Source: IMCC26256 sp046081705
GTDB lineage: Bacteria; Actinomycetota; Acidimicrobiia; IMCC26256
Length of the DNA: 7,231 nucleotides
Assembly: GCA_046081705.1 (NCBI GenBank)
Contig: JBJTWK010000002.1
Coordinates: 1-7,231, forward strand
Reading direction: 5' to 3'
In this document: piece after piece, positions 1 through 7,231 of the stretch
Layout: the number at the start of each line of letters is the position of its first letter
Numbering within the stretch: position 1 is the stretch's first letter
The notes under the pieces: generated by a model
Told to the model about the DNA's origin: nothing
The model's input: the letters and a program-made list of their open reading frames with translations, nothing else
The model's database searches: none
Position numbers and translations under genes: made by a program

Positions 1-9
1 GTGCGACGA

Positions 10-24
10 CGTGCTCGGAGCACG
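10..24. other. Small perfect hairpin at the left edge, no gene recognised in 1-111
   Basis: CGTGCT and AGCACG form a 6-bp stem with a CGG loop. No T-run follows, so a terminator for an upstream gene cannot be claimed. One forward frame from base 1 closes at TGA 52-54 and could be the tail of an upstream gene, but 17 codons are too few to identify it. The frame of tyrS is open back to base 11, but those extra 38 codons look like low-complexity Arg/Gly-rich readthrough and not protein. Confidence 0.25.
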
Positions 25-111
25 CGGGGAGGTGTCAGCACCCCGCCATTCTGACCGGCGACGGTCGGTGCCGGGGTTCACCGGTCGGCGGGGACGGATC
101 GGTCCACTTGG

Positions 112-117
112 TAGCGT
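112..117 (+). promoter_or_regulatory. Putative -10 box (TAGCGT) for leaderless tyrS transcription
   Basis: TAGCGT fits the actinobacterial TANNNT -10 pattern and is followed by exactly 7 bases before the GTG start at 125, the spacing typical of leaderless mRNAs. There is no purine-rich ribosome binding site within 5-12 bases of the GTG, which agrees with a leaderless start. No convincing -35 box is visible. TANNNT is a weak pattern, so this is an inference from spacing plus the missing Shine-Dalgarno. Confidence 0.4.
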
Positions 118-124
118 CGGCCCC

Positions 125-1339
125 GTGGCGAGCGTCGACGAGCAGATCCGGATCCTCACCGCCGGTGCGGTCGACGTCATCTCCGAGGCCGATCTGCGGC
201 GGAAGTTGGCCAAGGGCGCGCCGCTGCGGGTCAAGCTCGGCATCGACCCGACCGCCTCGGACATCCACCTCGGGTTCACCGTGGTGCTGCGCAAGCTCCG
301 CCAGTTCCAGGACCTCGGCCACACGGCCGTGCTCATCATCGGGGACTTCACGGCCCGCGTCGGGGACCCGACCGGACGCTCGGCGACCCGGCCGCCGCTC
401 ACCCCCGAGCAGGTCGAGGCGCACGCGAACACCTACGTCGAGCAGGTCCGGGCGATCCTCGACTTCACCCCGGGCCGCATCGAGGTCGTGCGGAACGCCG
501 ACTGGCTGGCGCCGATGGACATGGCCGAGGTCCTGCGGCTGCTCGGCCGCACGACGCTGGCCCGGATCCTCGAGCGCGACGACTTCACGAAGCGGTACCG
601 CGAGGGTTCTCCGATCTCGCTGTCCGAACTCATGTACCCGCTCATGCAGGGCTGGGACTCGGTGCAGGTCCGGGCCGACGTGGAACTGGGCGGCACCGAC
701 CAGCTCTTCAACAACCTCATGGGGCGCCAACTCCAGGAGGCCGAGGGCCAGGAGCCCCAGGTCGTCATCACGACGCCCCTGCTCGAGGGGCTCGACGGCG
801 TCAACAAGATGTCGAAGTCACTCGGGAACTACGTGGGGATCGCCGAGCCGGCGGGGGAGCAGTTCGGGAAGCTCATGAGCATCCCGGACGCCCTCATGCC
901 CCGGTACTTCCAACTCACGACGGGCTGGCTCCCCGACCGGGTCGAGGCGGTGCTCGCCGACCTCGCATCGGGGGCGCTCGCCGCGGTGCAGGCCAAGCGC
1001 CTGCTCGCCCGGACGGTCGTCGACCTGTACCACGGCGACGGCTCGGGCGAGGCGGCCGAGGCCGAGTTCGACCGGGTGTTCCGGGAGGGGGCGGCGCCGA
1101 CCGAGGTCGCCGAGGTCGCCATCGCCGCCGCCGACCTCCCGATGCCGCTGGCCCGGCTCCTGGCGACCGCTGGCCTCGTGCCCTCGAACAAGGAGGGGCG
1201 GCGCAAGATCGAGCAGGGTGGCGTGCGCATCGAGGGCGAGAAGGTCGCCGACGCCGATCTCGAGGTCGACGTCGCCGCCGTCGACGGCCGCCTCATCCAG
1301 GTCGGCAAGCGGGCCTGGGCCCGCATCGTCGTCTCCTGA
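125..1339 (+). CDS. tyrS: Tyrosyl-tRNA synthetase
   Basis: Class I aminoacyl-tRNA synthetase that attaches tyrosine to tRNA-Tyr in the cytoplasm, using ATP. Numbering from the GTG start (404 residues, normal for the family): the Rossmann catalytic domain carries the HIGH-type motif as HLGF at 48-51, followed by GDFTARVGDPTG at 73-84. The tyrosine pocket and insertion region includes YPLMQGWDSV (171-180) and GGTDQLFNN (189-197), and KMSKS sits at 228-232. The C-terminal part from about 340 is an S4-like RNA-binding domain (LVPSNKEGRRKIEQGGVRIEG) that contacts the tRNA. The frame continues upstream to base 11, but family similarity begins only at about residue 4 after this GTG, and a TANNNT box sits 7 bases before it, so I chose 125. 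Codons end mostly in G or C. It ends 44 bases before the stop of the convergent small gene. All catalytic motifs are present and I see no frameshift. Confidence 0.95.
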   Translation: MASVDEQIRILTAGAVDVISEADLRRKLAKGAPLRVKLGIDPTASDIHLGFTVVLRKLRQFQDLGHTAVLIIGDFTARVGDPTGRSATRPPLTPEQVEAHANTYVEQVRAILDFTPGRIEVVRNADWLAPMDMAEVLRLLGRTTLARILERDDFTKRYREGSPISLSELMYPLMQGWDSVQVRADVELGGTDQLFNNLMGRQLQEAEGQEPQVVITTPLLEGLDGVNKMSKSLGNYVGIAEPAGEQFGKLMSIPDALMPRYFQLTTGWLPDRVEAVLADLASGALAAVQAKRLLARTVVDLYHGDGSGEAAEAEFDRVFREGAAPTEVAEVAIAAADLPMPLARLLATAGLVPSNKEGRRKIEQGGVRIEGEKVADADLEVDVAAVDGRLIQVGKRAWARIVVS

Positions 1340-1347
1340 GCCGCCGC

Positions 1348-1382
1348 GGCCGCCGTCCCCGGGGTCGGGGTCCGGGGCGGCC
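1348..1382. terminator. GC-rich hairpin between convergent genes, possible bidirectional terminator
   Basis: GGCCGCC at 1348-1354 pairs exactly with GGCGGCC at 1376-1382, and the interior is a run of C and G blocks that can pair further in several registers. It lies between the tyrS stop (1337-1339) and the stop of the minus-strand gene (1383-1385), where a shared terminator is expected. There is no T-tract on either side, as is common in GC-rich actinobacteria, so function is inferred from position and structure only. Confidence 0.4.
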
Positions 1383-1595
1383 TCAGTTGAAGATGATGAG
1401 GCCGAGCAGGCCCCCGACGAGCGCGATCGCCCCGATGACCATGACGATCCGGAGGACCGGCCCGCTGATCCCCATGACGTCGCCGATCGCGGCCCGCTCC
1501 TCCCGCTGCAGCCGGGCGTTCTCGGTGGCGGTCCCGACCTTCGGCAGGTGCTGCGAGTGGCTCGGCTTGCGGGGCTTGGATCCCTTGCTTCCCAT
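1383..1595 (-). CDS. Small single-pass membrane protein of unknown function (70 aa)
   Basis: I do not recognise a named family. The protein starts MGSKGSKPRKPSHSQHLPKV, a basic and flexible N-terminus. Residues 25-37 (ENARLQREERAAI) are charged and probably helical. Residues 46-69 are an uninterrupted hydrophobic stretch (VLRIVMVIGAIALVGGLLGLIIF) ending one residue before the stop. By the positive-inside rule the N-terminus should lie in the cytoplasm and the C-terminal end should be the membrane anchor. It is convergent with tyrS and divergent from the rrn promoter. No Shine-Dalgarno precedes the ATG; a TANNNT box lies 8 bases upstream, so a leaderless message is possible. The clear basic/charged/hydrophobic layout and the tidy spacing from tyrS favour a real gene over chance, although tyrS-strand frames also run through here. 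Function unknown. Confidence 0.68.
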   Translation of the reverse strand: MGSKGSKPRKPSHSQHLPKVGTATENARLQREERAAIGDVMGISGPVLRIVMVIGAIALVGGLLGLIIFN

Positions 1596-1603
1596 GGATC
1601 AGG

Positions 1604-1609
1604 AGACTA
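1604..1609 (-). promoter_or_regulatory. Putative -10 box (TAGTCT, minus strand) for the small membrane protein
   Basis: On the minus strand TAGTCT (TANNNT) is separated from the ATG by 8 bases (1596-1603), which would put the transcript start at or next to the start codon. No -35 box is evident. Support is limited to this spacing and the absence of a ribosome binding site. Confidence 0.3.
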
Positions 1610-1681
1610 ACCGTCGAGCCGGCCCCGGCGTGGGGCCTCGTCCCCGGGGGCGGCGCCGTCGTCGAGAACCCGAACTCCGAG

Positions 1682-1710
1682 TTGACCTCCCCCTCGAGCA
1701 TCCCTATACT
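1682..1710 (+). promoter_or_regulatory. Main rrn promoter, sigma70/SigA type
   Basis: The -35 box is TTGACC (1682-1687), the -10 box is TATACT (1705-1710), and the spacer is 17 bases, the optimum for the housekeeping sigma factor. Each box differs from consensus (TTGACA, TATAAT) by one base. The start of transcription should fall near 1715-1718. It lies upstream of the 16S processing arm, as a pre-rRNA promoter must. No A/T-rich UP element is visible; the flanks are GC-rich. I found no second promoter of similar quality in the leader. Confidence 0.8.
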
Positions 1711-1849
1711 CCTCAGTCCCGCTCCAGAAGCCGGCGCGCGCGTCGGAACCTGAATCGGGCGGTACGGACACCCCAGGCCCAGCCGGGGGAGGAGTACCGA
1801 CCCGGGTGCAGCCGGATCCCTTCCCGGGGGTCTGTCACGCCCGGAGACC

Positions 1850-1878
1850 GGCTCCTTGAAAACGGAACAGTGACGCAC
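1850..1878 (+). repeat. 5' arm of the pre-16S processing stem
   Basis: Bases 1859-1878 are a perfect 20-base reverse complement of 3762-3781 beyond the 16S 3' end. The match continues through 1850-1857 with 3783-3790, with one mismatch (1858/3782) and two G-U pairs. In bacteria such a stem brings the 16S ends together and is cut by RNase III. The match shows that leader, 16S and the first spacer come from one and the same genome. Confidence 0.88.
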
Positions 1879-1947
1879 AAAAGCCAGTGCGGACGCGTCG
1901 ATCGGGCCATCCGGCCCCATGTCGAGGCGTCCAACCACAGCAAGTCA

Positions 1948-1979
1948 CCACGACCCCCTGGTACCCCAGCGGGTCGTGG
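1948..1979 (+). other. Strong hairpin in the rrn leader
   Basis: CCACGACCC (1948-1956) pairs with GGGTCGTGG (1971-1979). After a C/C mismatch the inner stem CTGG/CCAG (1958-1961 with 1966-1969) closes a TACC loop. It lies inside the processing stem about 100 bases before 16S. No T-run follows, so it is more likely a folding or processing element of the leader than a terminator. Confidence 0.5.
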
Positions 1980-2082
1980 GAGTCGTCCGTCGGGTACTTC
2001 AGTATCCCCGGCGAGGCGGCATCACGGATCAAATTCGTTCCGGAAGGCCTCACCCTCGGGTGGCGTCGGCCGGCTCGAGATC

Positions 2083-3605
<1,523 letters not shown>

Positions 3606-3702
3606 AGCGAACTGCTCGAGTCCAGGGCGAATGACCTTGGGTCACTCGGCGCAGCTCCCACGTCAATCACTGGCTATTCGGTCACCGGAATCAACCCCGA
3701 CC

Positions 3703-3739
3703 CCGATGTCGTTCGAGTTCGCTCGAGCGCACACATCGG
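3703..3739 (+). other. Long spacer hairpin with TTCG loop
   Basis: CCGATGT (3703-3709) pairs with ACATCGG (3733-3739), and CGTTCGAG (3710-3717) pairs with CTCGAGCG (3722-3729) with one G-U. The loop is TTCG and a three-base CAC bulge (3730-3732) sits on one side. This 15-bp element lies just inside the 3' arm of the 16S stem and is probably part of pre-rRNA folding. Confidence 0.55.
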
Positions 3740-3761
3740 CACCACCGGGGCCCAGTCTCCG

Positions 3762-3790
3762 GTGCGTCACTGTTCCGTTTTGAGGGAGTC
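3762..3790 (+). repeat. 3' arm of the pre-16S processing stem
   Basis: It complements the leader arm at 1850-1878: 20 consecutive pairs, then 8 of 9 further positions pairing when two G-U pairs are counted. It lies about 160 bases after the 16S 3' end, normal for actinobacterial operons. The arms together enclose the complete 16S. Confidence 0.88.
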
Positions 3791-3910
3791 GCCCACGCCG
3801 GGCCTCGCATCCGCGGGTCCGGCGTTCGCATGCTCCTCGACCGCTCGCCGCCGGCCCGCTACGGACCGATGCCGGCGACGTCGATGCCCAGGCGCTCGGC
3901 GCCCGGACGA

Positions 3911-3943
3911 CCGCCCCTTGAGAACTGCATAGCGAGCACGAGC
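3911..3943 (+). repeat. 5' arm of the pre-23S processing stem
   Basis: The segment beginning CCGCCCCTTGAGAACTGCAT and running on through AGCGAGCACGAGCA has the conserved shape of the element before 23S in many bacteria (CTTGAGAACTGCATAG). It resembles the leader arm (CTTGAAAACGGAACAG at 1854). Its full partner should follow 23S. Only a partial match is found at 7029-7050 (CTGCA pairs, with several mismatches elsewhere), in contrast to the almost perfect 16S stem. That suggests the true 3' arm is missing from this window. Confidence 0.65.
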
Positions 3944-4055
3944 ATCAAGAAATATCTCAAGCTACAAAGAGCCAACGGTGGATGCCTTGGCGCCAGATGC
4001 CGATGAAGGACGTGGGTGGCTGCGAAAAGCTGCGGGGAGTTGTCGACCAAGCGTT

Positions 4056-4092
<37 letters not shown>

Positions 4093-5079
4093 TCATGCCC
4101 AGTCATCTCCGCCTGAACACATAGGGCGGTTGAAGGGAACCGGGGAAACTGAAACATCTAAGTACCCCGAGGAAAGGAAAACAACAGTGACTCCCTGAGT
4201 AGCGGCGAGCGAAAGGGGATCGAGCCTAAACCCATGCAGTGGTACAGCCTGCCGGCGATGCTGCATGGGGGTCGTGGGACTTGCCAGGGTGAGCGGCAGC
4301 TCTCCCAGGAGGATCAGTCAATCGCTAGTGGAAGCGCTCTGGAAAGGCGCATCACAGAGGGTAACAATCCCGTACACGAAAGCCATTGACACTCCGGCGA
4401 TGTTCCCAAGTAACGCGGGATCCGGGAAAGCCCGCGTGAATCTGCCAGGACCACCTGGTAAGGCTAAGTACAGTCTGGCGACCGATAGTGCACGAGTACC
4501 GTGAGGGAATGGTGAAAAGTACCCCGGGAGGGGAGTGAAATAGAACCTGAAACCGTTGGCTTACAAGCAGTCAAAGCCTCGCCTTGTGCGGGGTGATGGC
4601 GTGCCTTTTGAAGAATGAGCCTGCGAGTTACCGTTTGTGGCAAGGTTAACCCGAGAGGGGGAGCCGGAGCGAAAGCGAGTCTGAATAGGGCGTGCAGTCG
4701 CAGGCGGTAGACCCGAAGCCGAGTGATCTATCCATGAGCAGGCTGAAGCGAGGGTAAGACCTCGTGGAGGGCCGAACCCACCATGGTTGAAAACATGGGG
4801 GATGACTTGTGGTTAGGGGTGAAAGGCCAAGCAAACTCGGTGATAGCTGGTTCTCCCCGAAATGCATTTAGGTGCAGCGTCGTGTGTTCAGTATCGGGGG
4901 TAGAGCACTGGATGGTCTAGGGGGCCCACAAGCTTACCGAAATCAACCAAACTCCGAATACCGATACTCCAGAACACGGCAGTGAGACCATGGGGGATAA
5001 GCTTCATGGTCGAGAGGGAAACAGCCCAGAACGCCAGCTAAGGCCCCAAATTCTGTGCTCAGTGGTAAACGATGTGGGA

Positions 5080-5156
<77 letters not shown>

Positions 5157-5440
5157 CCTGCGCGGACAATGTAACGGGGCTCAAGCACAGAGCCGAAGCT
5201 GCGTCATCAAGCAATTGATGGGTAGGGGAGCGTCGATCTCAGCTGTGAAGCGGGGGCGTGAGCGTCCGTGGAGCGTGGTCGAGTGCGAATGCAGGTATGA
5301 GTAGCGAAAGAGGGGGGAGGAACCCCTCCGCCGAATGCCCAAGGGTTCCTGGGGAAGGCTCATCCGCCCAGGGTTAGTCGGGAGCTAAGGCGAGGCCGAA
5401 AGGCGTAGTCGATGCACAACAGGTTGATATTCCTGTACCA

Positions 5441-5520
5441 CCGTGTCCGCGCCCAAGCCAATGGTCTGCTGCCAGGGGGCTGTCTTCGGACGAACCCTGT
5501 CCCAGGGGCCGGCGGCTAGC
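5441..5520 (+). other. Extra 23S arm at the helix 54 site (Actinobacteriota-type insertion, short form)
   Basis: Between the conserved CAGGTTGATATTCCTGTACC and GAAGGGGGGACGCAGGAGGG the window has about 80 bases, where E. coli has roughly 25 and Mycobacterium considerably more (both from memory). It folds into a hairpin: CAGGG (5473-5477) with CCCTG (5495-5499), and GTC-TTCG-GAC (5482-5491) with a stable C(UUCG)G tetraloop. A large insertion at this place is a hallmark of Actinobacteriota, and it supports that assignment for this part of the 23S. Confidence 0.6.
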
Positions 5521-5987
5521 GAAGGGGGGACGCAGGAGGGTAGTTCAGCCCGGGCGCTGGTTGTCCCGGGGCAAGCGTGTAGAGGGTCCGATAGGCAAAT
5601 CCGTCGGGCAACCTCGAGACGTGATGCCGAACCGTTTCAGGTGAAGTGAATGATCCCATGCTGCCGAGAAAAGCCTCTAGCGAGCTGGCACGGTGCCCGT
5701 ACCCCAAACCGACTCAGGTGGGCACGTAGAGAATACGAAGGCGATCGAGATAACTCTGGTTAAGGAACTCGGCAAATTGCCCCCGTAACTTCGGGAGAAG
5801 GGGGGCCTCGCTAGGGTGAAGGGCTTCACGCCCCGAGCTCGAGGAGGCCGCAGAGACCAGGGCCAAGCGACTGTTTACTAAAAACACAGGTGCGTGCTAA
5901 GTCGCAAGACGACGTATACGCACTGACGCCTGCCCGGTGCCGGAAGGTTACGGGGAGGGGTTAGCCGTAAGGCGAAGCTCCGAACCT

Positions 5988-6077
<90 letters not shown>

Positions 6078-6084
6078 CGAATTC

Positions 6085-6575
<491 letters not shown>

Positions 6576-6599
6576 GGTTTGGCACCTCGATGTCGGCTC

Positions 6600-6986
<387 letters not shown>

Positions 6987-7073
6987 AATATTCCGCAATT
7001 AAATCTACAAATCATCGAAGTTACTATTACTGTGCAGCTTTCAGGGTTCTTATCAGGTAGACCCGAAAAGTTT
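6987..7073 (+). other. 23S-5S spacer, AT-rich, with cyanobacterial 23S 3' processing arm
   Basis: 87 bases, roughly one third G+C by eye, in sharp contrast to the GC-rich first spacer. ACTGTGCAGCTTTCAGGGTT (7029-7048) has the form of the 3' arm of a pre-23S stem. Its ideal partner would read like AACCCTGAAAGCTGCACAGT. The arm before this 23S (3911-3943) matches it only in part. No gene. Confidence 0.6.
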
Positions 7074-7191
7074 GCTTGGTGTCTATGGTGCGGTGGAACC
7101 ACTCTGACCCATCCCGAACTCAGTTGTGAAACGCTGTCACGGTGAAGATACTTTAGGGGTAGCCCTACGGGAAAATAGCTCGATGCCAAGC
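7074..7191 (+). rRNA. rrf: 5S ribosomal RNA, cyanobacterial type
   Basis: The 118-base gene is bounded by its terminal helix: GCTTGGTGTC (7074-7083) pairs with GATGCCAAGC (7182-7191), allowing one G-U pair. Internal landmarks are GGAACCACTCTGACCCATCC, CGAACTCAGTTGTGAAACG and the loop E/helix IV part GATACTTTAGGGGTAGCCCT followed by ACGGGAAAATAGCTCGATGC. This wording is that of picocyanobacterial 5S, unlike the GC-rich actinobacterial 5S expected after this 16S. Confidence 0.93.
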
Positions 7192-7209
7192 TTAATTTTA
7201 AGAAAAGCT

Positions 7210-7231
7210 CCTAGTCTTACTCAAGATTAGG
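7210..7231 (+). terminator. Rho-independent terminator hairpin after 5S, cut off by the window end
   Basis: CCTAGTCTT (7210-7218) pairs with AAGATTAGG (7223-7231) in a 9-bp stem with one G-U and an ACTC loop. It begins 18 bases after the 5S gene, the expected place for operon termination. The window stops at the last stem base, so the T-tract that would confirm it is not visible. Confidence 0.72.

Larger units (their letters stand above)
1717..2082 (+). other. rRNA operon leader (5' external transcribed spacer)
   Basis: These ~365 bases lie between the predicted transcript start and mature 16S and hold no protein gene. Structures seen: a small GC hairpin at 1731-1746 (CCGGCG, loop CGCG, CGTCGG); the 5' arm of the 16S processing stem at 1850-1878; and a strong hairpin at 1948-1979. 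A 12-base perfect palindrome (TCGAGATCTCGA, 2075-2086) straddles the mature 16S 5' end. I could not identify a canonical boxA antitermination site. Reading frames here, including a 76-aa minus frame, are shadows. Confidence 0.75.

Noticed and set aside
11..124. N-terminal extension of tyrS by 38 codons
   Set aside because: No family similarity, Arg/Gly-rich, and no ribosome binding site; the GTG at 125 gives the normal length.
35..730. 231-residue minus-strand frame
   Set aside because: Antisense shadow of tyrS, with low-complexity Asp/Arg/Val-rich composition.
108..878. 256-residue plus-strand frame overlapping tyrS
   Set aside because: Made mostly of Arg, Ser, Pro and Thr, with no motifs; an out-of-frame shadow of tyrS.
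829..1938. 369-residue minus-strand open frame covering tyrS and the rrn leader
   Set aside because: It is antisense to tyrS, crosses the small gene in another frame and runs over the rrn promoter and leader. Its Arg/Ala/Pro-rich content is typical of GC-rich shadow frames.

Overview
The window is a fragment of a bacterial chromosome built around one ribosomal RNA operon in the order 16S, 23S, 5S. From position 1 to about 6005 it looks like one GC-rich actinobacterium, most likely a marine member of the class Acidimicrobiia. The reasons are strongly GC-biased codons in tyrS, an actinobacterial type of 16S (for example GTAAAGAGCTCGTAGGCGG near 2634), leaderless-looking gene starts with TANNNT boxes, and an extra arm in the 23S at the helix 54 position where Actinobacteriota carry an insertion. 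The placement is from memory of the families; no search was run.

Layout. Bases 1-124 hold no gene I can name. tyrS (tyrosyl-tRNA synthetase, plus strand) runs 125-1339 from a GTG start. A GC-rich hairpin at 1348-1382 separates it from a convergent 70-residue single-pass membrane protein of unknown function (1383-1595, minus strand). Divergent from that gene is a strong sigma70-type promoter (-35 TTGACC at 1682, -10 TATACT at 1705, 17-base spacer), followed by a leader of about 365 bases. Then come 16S (2083-3601), a spacer with no tRNA gene (3602-3954), 23S (3955 to about 6986), a short AT-rich spacer, 5S (7074-7191) and a terminator hairpin at the last bases (7210-7231). The 16S is enclosed by a near-perfect inverted repeat (1850-1878 with 3762-3790), the expected long processing stem. 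The genes share only a broad theme: tyrS charges tRNA and the rrn operon makes the ribosome.

The main observation is that the 23S-5S part is not from one organism. The last ~630 bases (from about 6600) are picocyanobacterial in type, probably Prochlorococcus: the 23S 3' end, the AT-rich spacer, the 5S and the terminator. Bases ~6085-6575 look neither actinobacterial nor cyanobacterial. Long-range rRNA helices that must pair in any real molecule fail across these borders: helix 1 (3955-3962 with 6977-6984) and helix 61 (5754-5761 with 6096-6103). The 23S processing stem has only a poorly matching 3' arm, while the 16S stem is nearly perfect. The probable joins lie in two of the most conserved stretches of 23S (about 6005-6085 and 6573-6600), which is what a metagenome assembly chimera would produce. 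I do not see a new biological system here; the composite rRNA is the thing to act on.
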